64,000 nucleotides of DNA from Saccharomonospora amisosensis (GCF_011761185.1 NZ_JAAOYM010000003.1:1-64000), one strand, 5' to 3'; shown: positions 25,207-33,924, counted from the first letter of the stretch. Notes: generated by a model from the sequence alone, not told the origin. Made by a program: numbers and translations.

Positions 25207-26258
25207 GAGCGGACCTCTCGACTGGTGGGCGTGGCCGGTCCGGGCCGGGTGCGGTGGGCGCGGGAACGGCGTTCGACGGGCAGGCGGGTCCCGCGCGAGG
25301 CAATGCGGGATTTGGGGCTGCTTTGCGACACGGTTGGACTGACTTTTTCTTCCGATGCCGCTCCCACCCTGGTCACGTTTCGTAACCTTGTGCGCCGAGT
25401 GCTGGTGGTCTGCTCGACCTGGCGCGGTTGAACTGGTGCAAGCGAGTCCGACTGTTCGGCTGACGGATCCGCAGAGACGTCCGCAGCGTCCCCTGCGAGG
25501 TAGGCGGCGAGGCGAGGCTCAGCGCGCTCACGGATCTTCGCGGTCGCCTTGTACGACATGCCCCTCGCGTATGCGGCCTCGGCCAGCGGAGTCCCACCGA
25601 TGCGGGTCTCGGAAATGAGGCCCGCTTCGTCGGCGGTTATCGCGCCGGCGCGCACCGCTGCGGCGAGCACTAGGTCTGGGTGACCTTCCGGGCGTGGTGG
25701 CGGGGCAGAATTGAACACCAGGTTGCCGGCCGGGATCGGGCCGCCTACTGCTTCGTGCAGCGCCAGCCGCCCCTCCCGGTAGGCCGCGTAGTACAGCCGC
25801 GCAAGGATCGCTGGCCGGACCAGATCGACCTCGTGCAGCGCGTGTAGGAAGCCCGTCAGCACGGCAGCGTTGAGGTCATGGGTGTCGCCGGTGAACCGGC
25901 GGGTCACGATCGCCGCAACCCGTAGCAGCACCGGTAGCGCCAGGCCGACACACGCCACAGTCCAGGCACCACCGTCTGCACGGGCGCGGGTGATCAGATG
26001 TGCCCACGCCGTGTCCCGCGTGACCTGAGTGCAGTCCTTCGCAAGCAGCAACGTGCCGAGCTCGTCCAGCGGCACCGGACGCGGGGGCAACCCCGGTATC
26101 TCGCGGCCGTCGATGCTGACCGGATCCGGCCCGGTCACCAGCCACGCGAAGCTCGACCGTGCCATCGCGAACACGTCGGAGTCTTTGACGAAAGCAGGAT
26201 TGTCGCGCAGGTAGAAGCCGTGTTCGTGAACCTCATTTTCACGCGAAGACAAATCCAT
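25197..26258 (-). CDS. conserved-type protein of unknown function, first gene of the transfer operon
   Basis: A 353-residue soluble protein. ATG at 26258 is preceded by AGGGAGC. Residues about 195-250 (AAVRAGAITADEAGLISETR, GGTPLAEAAYARGMSYKATA) look like a sigma-region-4-like helix-turn-helix, and the C-terminus is basic and low in complexity. I do not recognise a named family. Its place at the head of the T4SS genes and next to a repeat-rich control region suggests a DNA-binding role in regulating or starting transfer (inference). Confidence 0.6.
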   Translation of the reverse strand: MDLSSRENEVHEHGFYLRDNPAFVKDSDVFAMARSSFAWLVTGPDPVSIDGREIPGLPPRPVPLDELGTLLLAKDCTQVTRDTAWAHLITRARADGGAWTVACVGLALPVLLRVAAIVTRRFTGDTHDLNAAVLTGFLHALHEVDLVRPAILARLYYAAYREGRLALHEAVGGPIPAGNLVFNSAPPPRPEGHPDLVLAAAVRAGAITADEAGLISETRIGGTPLAEAAYARGMSYKATAKIRERAEPRLAAYLAGDAADVSADPSAEQSDSLAPVQPRQVEQTTSTRRTRLRNVTRVGAASEEKVSPTVSQSSPKSRIASRGTRLPVERRSRAHRTRPGPATPTSREVRSCD

Positions 26259-26309
26259 GACAGCTCCCTGAGAGATCGGACAATCAAGTGAGCTGCCAGC
26301 AAGCCACCG

Positions 26310-26479
26310 AAGGCGCCTCAAGACCGAAACAAAGACGCCTCGACACCGTTTCCGAATTACATCAAAGGCGCCTCAAACCATCAGCCTTCCGATCAAGGAA
26401 GGAGCGGATGCCCACAACGCCGCTGATCTCCGAGGCACTCAGAACATGGCAGTGGGCTGGCACGACGTTCCTTGAGGCG
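26310..26479. repeat. iteron-like GGCGCCTCAA repeats in the divergent control region
   Basis: AAGGCGCCTCAA occurs at 26310-26321 and 26365-26376; a degenerate copy (AAAGACGCCTCG) lies at about 26331-26342, and an inverted TTGAGGCG at 26472-26479. The region between 26259 and 26717 has no convincing gene, is less GC-rich in places (26570-26650), and separates the divergent transfer and methyltransferase operons. It could hold promoters, regulator sites or the transfer origin. Confidence 0.5.
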
Positions 26480-26717
26480 GTATCGCCGCGCGGTGGCGTC
26501 GTCGAGGACGGGAACCGATTCAGGCTAGTCGAGACGTTCTGCGACCGAAGAACAAAGGCCGCGTCTCCACTGAACTCGAAAGCCTTTATCGAAAAAAGGT
26601 CTTGTAAATCTCTTGGCGGGAACGTGTCGCAAATCGAGGGTTGTCCCGGTATTGCTCCACGACAGCACATACCAAGCCGTGCGCAACCCGGCTGTTCTCG
26701 TCCGAGGAGGACCTCTC

Positions 26718-27806
26718 ATGGCCCACCGCCCGCAGTCCCCGGATGGCCGTCCCGGTCGCCGCGGAGGCTCGGCTCGTCCGCCGCGCACCCGGCGCGGAGG
26801 CGACCGCGCACCCTATCCCGGAGCGCAAGCGCGAACCACCGGTGAAGGTGCCAGCGAGACCTCCGCGAACTTGCGTCCCGGGGACAAGTCGAGACCATCG
26901 CGTCGGCGCACAGCAACCGCATCCTCAGCACCGACTCCTGTCACAGTGTGGACGTGCGGACCGGACCCGATCGACTCACATGCGGCATGGCCGACACCGA
27001 TCGTGGAAACCATTACGGCGGCATTCACCACACCCGGCGCCCACGTGGTCCTCGTCGATCTCAGCACTACGTGGGCTACGGTCCGAACCCCCGGCGCCGA
27101 TGGTGCTACGGCGCCAAGCGAGTCGGCGTTGATGGCGGCACACGAGGCGGTGCGCGCGCTCGACCGCACCGCCGACACGCTCACCTTTGGCACGTGCGCT
27201 GAGGTCCACACCCTGTCGTCGAAACCTTTCTGGGCAGGCATGGTTACCGACTCCGGCAACCCGCCCGCAGCCCTCACCGAGTCTTCTCCGACGCCGGTGC
27301 CCGCCGGTACTGTCAGCGGTTCAGGTGCGCCGGATACCAACGCCGCTGAGCGTGCGGATCTGGTGGTCGTGTCGTTGCCCGCCGACGCCGCCGAGACTGT
27401 TTCACTAGACCGTCTCGCGCTGCTAGCGGCGGACCGGCTGCGGCAGGGCGGCATCTTCGCGGTGTACACACACAGTGACTGGAGCCAGGGCCGGTTGGTC
27501 GACCCGACTGGCGCGATCGTTGCCGCCTGCCAGCACGCGGACCTGCTCTACCTTCAGCACATCGTCACCCTGCACACCCCGATACGAGACAGTCGTCTGC
27601 ACGCCACGCCGAACGCGGCAGTAGCTGCCGACTACCACCGCACCTGCCATCGCGCGACCGCACGCGGACTGCCCACACCACACCTACGCGTGCATGGCGA
27701 TGTCCTTGTCTTCGCGCAGCCTGTCGACTCCCGTACAGCGCCGCCCGGGACCGGTTCGGCCGTCGCAACGCACGAGCGCGCGCCCCGATCGCCAGGCAGC
27801 CGGTAA
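26718..27806 (+). CDS. unknown protein with methyltransferase-like fold remnants
   Basis: A 362-residue protein with an Arg-rich, Pro/Ser-rich first 80 residues. The following domain has VTVWTCGPDPIDSHAAWPTP, AHVVLVDLSTTW and, near the end, LRQGGIFAVYTHSDWSQGRL and LYLQHIVTLHTPI, which parallels the late Rossmann strands of the next gene (LRPGGHVAITVRPW). It lacks the DPPY-type motif. I infer a degenerate partner or paralogue of the downstream DNA methyltransferase. GAGGAGG seven bases upstream fixes the ATG. The methyltransferase follows at 68 bp. Confidence 0.6.
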   Translation: MAHRPQSPDGRPGRRGGSARPPRTRRGGDRAPYPGAQARTTGEGASETSANLRPGDKSRPSRRRTATASSAPTPVTVWTCGPDPIDSHAAWPTPIVETITAAFTTPGAHVVLVDLSTTWATVRTPGADGATAPSESALMAAHEAVRALDRTADTLTFGTCAEVHTLSSKPFWAGMVTDSGNPPAALTESSPTPVPAGTVSGSGAPDTNAAERADLVVVSLPADAAETVSLDRLALLAADRLRQGGIFAVYTHSDWSQGRLVDPTGAIVAACQHADLLYLQHIVTLHTPIRDSRLHATPNAAVAADYHRTCHRATARGLPTPHLRVHGDVLVFAQPVDSRTAPPGTGSAVATHERAPRSPGSR

Positions 27807-27873
27807 CCCCACAACTAACCCATTCACTTCAGCACTTGCCGGCCGCCCTGTACTCGTGAAAGGCGTCGTACTT

Positions 27874-29013
27874 ATGTCCCACCTGCACTTGCCGACCTCC
27901 ACCAACACTGCCGGTACCGGCAGTGTCGTCGAACACGGTGACGAACCAACCATGCCCATTGCCAGTGCACTCATAGACACACTGGACGCCGCTGCCGATC
28001 CCACCACGGCAGCGGCCCAAACACCGACCGAAGGCGACCCGCCGGTCGCGACCGGTGCCACCGACACCTGCGAGCTGCCACTGTCGGTGTGGGCAACCGC
28101 GCAAGCCTCGCCGGCCGGGCAGCGCAAGGGCCGCTACGTGGCCGACTCGACCGCGCACCCGGCGAAGATGCTCCCCGCCGTTGCGGCGCACGCCATCCAC
28201 CAGTACACGCGTCCTGGAGAGCTGGTGTTCGACCCGATGGCAGGGTCAGGCACCACGCTGGTGGAGGCGATTGACGCCGGGCGCCGCGCGATCGGCGTCG
28301 AGTACGAACCGCACTGGGTCGGCATCGCGCGCGCCAACCTTGATTTGGCCCGGCAACGAGGTCACGACCACGACGCGGAGGTTGTGCACGGCGACGCTCG
28401 CCAACTGCCATTCCTACTGCCCGAGAAGTACCGGGGACAGGTCGCGCTGGTGGTGACCTCTCCCCCGTACGGGCCGTCCACCCACGGGCAGGTCGTCACC
28501 GCCGCGACCGACTCACCGGACGGGAAGGTACACAAGTTCCATCACCGCTACGGCTCCGCACTCGACCGGGGCAATCTGGCCAACGTCGGCCACCACCGAC
28601 TCCTCGCTGGTTTCACCCGCATCCTCGCCGGCTGCGCGGCCGTACTGCGCCCGGGCGGGCACGTCGCGATCACCGTGCGACCGTGGCGCGAGCACTCCGA
28701 ACTGATCGACCTGCCCTCGCAGATCGTCGCCTGCGCCCGGGCAGCCGGGCTGGTACCGGTCGAGCGTTGCGTGGCGCTACTGGCCCGGGTTGCCGACCGC
28801 CAGCTGGTTGCCCGCGGCAGCTTCTTCCAACGGGACTTCATCCGCAAACAGCGCGAGCAAGGATTGCCGCTTCACCTCATCGCGCACGAGGACGTGGTCG
28901 TGCTCCGCAGATCGCTTGTACCCCGCAGCGCCTCGGTCCTGACGTCACCGAATCACGGTCACGCCGCCTCGCGCGACGGTGAGCTCGAGCGTAGCGGACG
29001 GTGGCAGGAGTGA
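27874..29013 (+). CDS. DNA methyltransferase (amino/N4-cytosine type)
   Basis: A 379-residue protein. SAM-binding motif I is FDPMAGSGTTLVEAI (about 120-134) and the catalytic motif IV is VVTSPPYGPS (about 190-199). The order is: target recognition, AAHAIHQYTRPGELV, motif I, then IV, with TSPPY favouring N4-cytosine over N6-adenine modification. It is an orphan with no restriction enzyme beside it, and probably protects the element from host restriction after transfer (inference). The start is ATG 27874 with AAAGGCG upstream; GTG 27856 is possible. Confidence 0.85.
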   Translation: MSHLHLPTSTNTAGTGSVVEHGDEPTMPIASALIDTLDAAADPTTAAAQTPTEGDPPVATGATDTCELPLSVWATAQASPAGQRKGRYVADSTAHPAKMLPAVAAHAIHQYTRPGELVFDPMAGSGTTLVEAIDAGRRAIGVEYEPHWVGIARANLDLARQRGHDHDAEVVHGDARQLPFLLPEKYRGQVALVVTSPPYGPSTHGQVVTAATDSPDGKVHKFHHRYGSALDRGNLANVGHHRLLAGFTRILAGCAAVLRPGGHVAITVRPWREHSELIDLPSQIVACARAAGLVPVERCVALLARVADRQLVARGSFFQRDFIRKQREQGLPLHLIAHEDVVVLRRSLVPRSASVLTSPNHGHAASRDGELERSGRWQE

Positions 29014-29174
29014 GCACGCTCGTGCACTGCTGCAGCTGGGACGCCAGCTACCGGCGTCCTGTCGCCGCCCGACACACCATCGCCTGCCACCGCTGCCCAC
29101 TGCCGAACGCTGCCTCTGATCGACGGGCCGCAGGCACAGGAGGTGCACCATGCCTGACCGTGTGCCGGCCGTAG
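29010..29174 (+). CDS. small cysteine-containing ORF between methyltransferase genes
   Basis: A 54-codon reading frame starting GTG at 29010, overlapping the previous stop as GTGA, with GGCAGGA directly upstream. It ends inside the next gene. Cys-Cys (HCCSWD) and a CHRC pair (ACHRCPLPN) could bind a metal. The overlap at both ends suggests translational coupling, but coding potential is not proven. Confidence 0.35.
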   Translation: MSTLVHCCSWDASYRRPVAARHTIACHRCPLPNAASDRRAAGTGGAPCLTVCRP

Positions 29175-30480
29175 CCGATCTGCTGCGGTTCATCGACACC
29201 GAAGGACCCGTGCTCGGATCGCTGTGCACGGGCATGGCCGGGCTCGACCACGGTGTCGCGGCCGCGCTCGGTGGCCGGATCGCCTGGTACTGCGAGGTCG
29301 ACCCACACGCGTCCGCGATCCTCGCCGCTCACGTGCCGGACGCACCAAACCTCGGTGATCTCCGCGTTGTCGATTTCACCGCCATCGAGACCATCGACGT
29401 GCTCACGGCGGGATTTCCGTGTCAGGACATCTCCGCGGCCGGTCGGCGCGCGGCTATCGAGAAAGGTGCTCGCAGTGGACTGTGGCACACCATCCTGGAC
29501 GTCATTCGCCTACTGGGACCCCGGCTCGTCGTCGTGGAGAACGTCGCCGCCCTCCGATGGCGAAACGGCGGCCTCGACCGCGTACTCGCAGACTTGGCCG
29601 AAGCGGGGTATGACGCGGTCTGGCGTTGCTTACGAGCCGCCGACATCGGCGCCGCCCACCGCCGCGAACGCGTGTTCTTGTGTGCCGTCCCCGGCGCGGG
29701 ACGGGATGCGGATGATGCCCACTCCGCAGGCCCGCGACGGCGAACCCCGCGGCCCGGTCGATCCAGCACACAGGCGTGCGGGCGGGCATCAGGTGAACCT
29801 CAATGACGCGGTCGACTCGGTCGTCCGACAGACTCAGTTGCTGCCAACACCGACGGCGGCGGACGCGAAGAACTGCACCCACACGACCCAGGACGGCGGA
29901 CCATCTCTTCCTGACCACGCCCGCGCGCTTGACACACTGACGTCCCCTGCGGACGCAACATGCTGCGCGGTAACGCAAATTCGGGGGATGCGTAGCTGTC
30001 TTTCCCCTGGTGCGTGGGGCCCAATACCGAAGCCGACCGCGCACGACGGTTCTTCCAACGCAATCTCCGCTACGTCACGACAAGGAGGCCCGTCTCGCGT
30101 GGACACCCCACGACTGCTGCCGACCCCGCGGGCGACCGACGGTACCAAGGGCTGTCCCGCTCAGCGCGGCTCGAAGGGCGATCTGATGCTGCCCTCGGTC
30201 GTCATCGCCGTCACCACGCCCCACCGGAGCCCCGCGCGCGGAAGAAGGTGAGTGACCGTGGCAATCGCCAACGCACCATGCGCCCGCCGCATCGCACGCG
30301 GTGAACCCGGGCCCGCGACCTGGGGCGACTACGCCGCCGTGCACCGCTGGGAACTCATCACCGACCGACCCGATCCATTCCCGACCCAGCCTGGGCGGCA
30401 CGGACGACCCGTACTCGCGCCGCCATTCGTCGAATGGCTCATGGGCCTTTCCATCGGGCTCCCAAATGATCACGAGGTCT
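29150..30480 (+). pseudogene. C5-cytosine DNA methyltransferase, frameshifted and 3'-truncated
   Basis: Begins with AGGAGG and ATG at 29150. The N-terminal half is intact: GSLCTGMAGLDHGVAAALGG (motif I), VDVLTAGFPCQDIS (motif IV, catalytic Cys), LVVVENVAALRW (motif VI) and AAHRRERVFL (motif VIII). The frame changes at about 29690. The next frame carries a variable region with repeats of the form LPTPxAxDG (MPTPQARDG, LLPTPTAADA, LLPTPRATDG), then a TGA at 30249. WGDYAAVHRWE and GRHGRPVLAPPFVEWLMGL follow in the same frame, and the final motifs IX-X are missing. Confidence 0.8.
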
Positions 30481-30593
30481 CACTGGTCCCGTTTGCCCAG
30501 CCCAGAGGGCATGTCGTTCGTCAATGTTCGTGCGCGACATGTGTTGCGGACGGTTGGAGCGAGGGGCGTGTGGCGTCGGCGGTGCCGCGACGG

Positions 30594-31334
30594 TCATGGG
30601 GCTTGTTCGACGTCGCACTCGTCGATCCAGCGGGCGAGAACGCTGAGGGCGGCGAGTTGTTCGAGTGCCTTCTGCTCGTCCCAGTCGGCTCCGTGTTCGT
30701 GCGCAGCGGGGTTACGGATGCCGGCGAAACACCCCTCGGCGAACGGCCGCAGCGCCCGGTTACGACTCTTGACTGTTTGGTCGTTGGGATCGCCGGGCAG
30801 TCGCAGGTATTTCTGGCCGGACTTCGGCTTGTCGGTGAAGACCTGGTTCATCAGGTCGTTGTCCGCGATATCGCGGCGCCCCACCTTGTCCTGCGTGTGG
30901 GCGTTGATGGCTGTCGCGGCGGCCCGGACGGCCTCGCGGTGGTGCTTGCTGTCCCAGAACGTGCGGGCGGCATCCCAGACCCATGGATGGAACTGGTCGG
31001 CCGGAAGGGTCGGAGCGTCGGGTGCGAGATTGGCGGCCCATTCGTCCATGCGATCGAGAATGCCGAGCCCGCGTTGCGCGGCGGCACGAGCGTCTTCCTT
31101 GCCGCCCATCGTCTCGAACTTGAACTCGGCCAGGGTGGGGTCGAGATGCTTGAGTACTTCCTTCACGGTTGGCTCACTCTGCCGAAGTTCGTTCAAGGCT
31201 GCCGTCCGCGGACCAACGATGCGGGCAGTGCGCGACCCGGTGGGTGCTATGCCAGGCGGACCCTGCAAGGAGAAGTACTTTTCAAGCAGCGCCAGATACT
31301 CGGTGAGCTGGTCGCGCATCCACTGCCGGTTCAT
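30594..31334 (-). CDS. TIGR02391/Ymh-family protein
   Basis: A 246-residue protein. The N-terminal half is helical (MRDQLTEYLALLEKYFSLQG). The C-terminal half has HPWVWDAARTFWDSKHHREA, ADNDLMNQVFTD and FAEGCFAGIRNPAAHE (about 205-220), the Ymh signature including the RNPxAH motif. That helix resembles HEPN-like segments found in phage-linked and abortive-infection contexts. It is encoded opposite to, and between, the two C5 methyltransferases. A defence or abortive role is inferred from context only. The start ATG 31334 has no strong ribosome site. Confidence 0.7.
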   Translation of the reverse strand: MNRQWMRDQLTEYLALLEKYFSLQGPPGIAPTGSRTARIVGPRTAALNELRQSEPTVKEVLKHLDPTLAEFKFETMGGKEDARAAAQRGLGILDRMDEWAANLAPDAPTLPADQFHPWVWDAARTFWDSKHHREAVRAAATAINAHTQDKVGRRDIADNDLMNQVFTDKPKSGQKYLRLPGDPNDQTVKSRNRALRPFAEGCFAGIRNPAAHEHGADWDEQKALEQLAALSVLARWIDECDVEQAP

Positions 31335-31411
31335 GCAGCGACTGTAGGTGACCCTTCGAGCCCACCTGCCGCGATGGGCGCCGTAGTGGTGCCCGAACCG
31401 AGGTGGTCTCG

Positions 31412-32308
31412 ATGAACACGGCGAGTCCAGTGATCGGTTCCTTGTGCACCGGCTATGGCGGCCTGGACATGGGCGCGCTGACCGCGTTCGGCGATGGCCG
31501 CATCGCCTGGGTGGCCGACCCGGATCCGCACGTGCGCACGGTGCTTGCCGCACGGTGGCCGGACGTGCCAAACCTGGGCGACATCCGAGAGGTCGACTGG
31601 TCGGCCGTCGAGCCGGTAGACGTGGTCACGGCGGGGTTCCCCTGCCAGGACATCTCGGCGGCTGGGCGGCGGGCAGGCATCCGCACCGGCACCCGCAGCG
31701 GCTTGTGGCATCACGTCGCCCGCGCGATCGGCTCGCTGCGGCCCGCGCTGGTTGTGGTGGAGAACGTCGCGGCGTTGCGCTGGCGTGCCGGAGGGCTCGA
31801 CATCGTGCTCGGCGACTTGGCCGACGCCGGCTACGCCTGCGTGTGGAACAGCGTCCGCGCCAGCGATGTCGGCGCCGCTCACCGCCGAGAGAGGGTCTTC
31901 ATCCTCGCCTGGCCGCAGGACAACTCGGCGAACGCTGCGTCAGGCACGCGGGCCGGCAGCCGCTCCGGTGACGCGGCGACGGTCTCATGGGGCCAGTACG
32001 AAGCCGCGATCCGGCGATGGGAAGCAATCCTGGGCAGGTCTGCGCCGCATCCGACCGAGCCCGGCCGGCATGGCAGGCCGGTGTTGTCCGGCCGCTTCGT
32101 CGAGTTCCTGATGGGCCTCGACGATGGCTTTGTGTCCGGTCTGGACATTCCGCGAACCGCGCAACTGCGGGTCCTGGGGAATGGGGTCGTGCCACGGCAG
32201 GCGTCCCACGCGATCCGCGCGTTGCTGGCTGACCGCGCGGCCGACGTCGGCCGCGATCGCGACGGGAGCGGGCGGCATGACCGAGTCGACATGCACCTCG
32301 GCTATTGA
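31412..32308 (+). CDS. C5-cytosine DNA methyltransferase with shortened recognition region
   Basis: A 298-residue protein with all core motifs: IGSLCTGYGGLDMGALTAFG (I), VVTAGFPCQDISAAG (IV), LVVVENVAALRW (VI), AAHRRERVFI (VIII), then GRHGRPVLSGRFVEFLMGL and RVLGNGVVPRQASHAIRALL (IX-X). Between VIII and IX there are only about 35 residues, whereas the broken paralogue at 29150 has about 200. Target specificity may therefore be altered or lost. The start ATG 31412 follows GAGGTGG. It is a paralogue of the upstream pseudogene. Confidence 0.87.
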   Translation: MNTASPVIGSLCTGYGGLDMGALTAFGDGRIAWVADPDPHVRTVLAARWPDVPNLGDIREVDWSAVEPVDVVTAGFPCQDISAAGRRAGIRTGTRSGLWHHVARAIGSLRPALVVVENVAALRWRAGGLDIVLGDLADAGYACVWNSVRASDVGAAHRRERVFILAWPQDNSANAASGTRAGSRSGDAATVSWGQYEAAIRRWEAILGRSAPHPTEPGRHGRPVLSGRFVEFLMGLDDGFVSGLDIPRTAQLRVLGNGVVPRQASHAIRALLADRAADVGRDRDGSGRHDRVDMHLGY

Positions 32309-32315
32309 CGTGCGC

Positions 32316-33752
32316 TCACGGCCGGGCCGGGAAGTGCTTGAGCAGGAACCGCGCGAGCGCGGTGCACAGCTGCATCCGGATGCGCGCTTCGTCCGCGTTG
32401 GACAGGCCAGGGTGCGGGCCGTTGGAGTGCAGGATGTTCCAGATGCCGTGGAGCATGCGTCCGCCGTCGTTCTCGGGCAACGGCTGGCCGACCACAGCTG
32501 GCGGTCGACCACCCGGGGTGTAGAGGGTGTTGATGGCCGCGCCGCCTTGCCCCGATCGTCCGTTGTCTGTGTAGCCGGTGTGGTCGACTGCGAGGTGCTT
32601 GACCAGGCTCTCGACCATGTTGCGGAGTTGTCGGTTCGAGGCGGGGTGGTCCTGGTCGGTGAAGTTGTCCACGGCCGACCGGTAGTGCACGAGCGCTTCG
32701 GTGTATCCCCGTTGGTCCAGCTCAGCTTCCAGCGCGGTGATCTCGGTACCCACCGGAACCGCGTCCGGGTCGATGGGCAGCAGCCGACATTCGCGGTTGC
32801 CGTGCAGGTCGGGATCACCAACTCGAAGCTCGTAGCCGTCGCTGAGCAGCGACTCGTGCAACGCGGACAATGTCGATTCTGCGTAGCCGCGCCGAGCCAC
32901 GCGCTCTGCCCCGAGCCGAACGATCTCCAAAAGGGCATCGTGCGCCTCCCGATTGCCGGTCCTGGCTTGTTCGTGGGCCGCCAGCAGCGGAGTGCGCAAC
33001 GTCTCTTGCCTGTTGGGGCCGGAAGTTCCGTGGTCGATCAGTTCCGTCGGGTCCAACTCGGCGGCCTCGTAAAGACCGGACTGCATCAGCAGATCTCGCA
33101 GGTCGGACTTGCTCAGGTAGCTGTTTCCGGCCGCCGTGATGAGGTGTCCCAAGGTTCTGGTCGACAAGGTGTTCACACCGGTCAGTATCGCTCCGGCGAG
33201 CGGGGATGTTGCACCTGGGATTCTGTTGAGCTCGGCCATGAGCCGCCGGTTGGTTTCGCGGGCGGCGGCGAGTTCTTCGTCGCGTTCTTCGAGTGCGCGG
33301 GTGAGGTCGAGGACGGTCTGGCGTTGCTTGTCGATCTCGGCTTGCAGGGCGGCGGCGTTGGTGGGTGCGCCGAGCCCGCCGCGTTCGAAGGCTTGTTGGC
33401 CGATGAGGTCGGAAAGCCGGTCCTCCAGGTCGCGGATGTGCTGGGCCTGCCGGTGGTTCTGGGCGCGCAGGTTGGCGTTCTCGGCCAGCACCGAGCGGTG
33501 GCTGATCGCGGTGGACGCGGGCGACGGTGCTGTGAGCGCCCGGCTGGCGGCGTCGAGCACGGCCGCGTGCAGGTCGGAGTGGCGGTGGATGAACGACCGG
33601 TGCAGGCGTGCCTGCGCCGCGACCGCCGAGATGGTGATCTCGGAGCCATCGGCCGTCATGTCGGCCAGCGCTTGGTGCACCCGCTGCTGGCGGTGGTTGA
33701 CGTCGCGCCGGCGGGCCTTGGCCAGCGCCGTGGGCGTGGTGGGTTCGGTCAT
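32316..33752 (-). CDS. DUF6262-like coiled-coil protein fused to an abortive-infection C-terminal domain
   Basis: A 478-residue protein. Residues 1-165 resemble DUF6262/TnpC-like transposition helper proteins: a small helix-turn-helix (EITISAVAAQARLHRSFIHR) and a long coiled coil (LAENANLRAQNHRQAQHIRD ... LTRALEERDEELAAARETNR). The rest is different: LITAAGNSYLSKSDLRDLLM, SNRQLRNMVESLVKHLA, then GIWNILHSNGPHPGLSNADE followed by a helical end, resembling the Abi_C C-terminal region of abortive-infection proteins. No transposase gene accompanies it. A defence role is inferred. It ends seven bases from the end of the convergent methyltransferase. Confidence 0.62.
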   Translation of the reverse strand: MTEPTTPTALAKARRRDVNHRQQRVHQALADMTADGSEITISAVAAQARLHRSFIHRHSDLHAAVLDAASRALTAPSPASTAISHRSVLAENANLRAQNHRQAQHIRDLEDRLSDLIGQQAFERGGLGAPTNAAALQAEIDKQRQTVLDLTRALEERDEELAAARETNRRLMAELNRIPGATSPLAGAILTGVNTLSTRTLGHLITAAGNSYLSKSDLRDLLMQSGLYEAAELDPTELIDHGTSGPNRQETLRTPLLAAHEQARTGNREAHDALLEIVRLGAERVARRGYAESTLSALHESLLSDGYELRVGDPDLHGNRECRLLPIDPDAVPVGTEITALEAELDQRGYTEALVHYRSAVDNFTDQDHPASNRQLRNMVESLVKHLAVDHTGYTDNGRSGQGGAAINTLYTPGGRPPAVVGQPLPENDGGRMLHGIWNILHSNGPHPGLSNADEARIRMQLCTALARFLLKHFPARP

Positions 33753-33924
33753 GGCGTGTTCACCGGGTCTCGGGGGGTGGGCGGATGCTGGGCATGCCGA
33801 GGGTGACCGTTTGCCGGGTCTTGCGGATCACGCTGATCGTGGACGCGGCCCGCAACGGGTAACGACGAGACCCCGCTCGGTCCGCTGACTTCCACGATCA
33901 GGGTCGCACCAAGGAGGAGGTTTC

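Noticed and set aside
26362-26670. Frames inside the divergent control region
   Set aside because: Neither strand gives family resemblance, and the region carries repeats and AT-rich promoter-like sequence.
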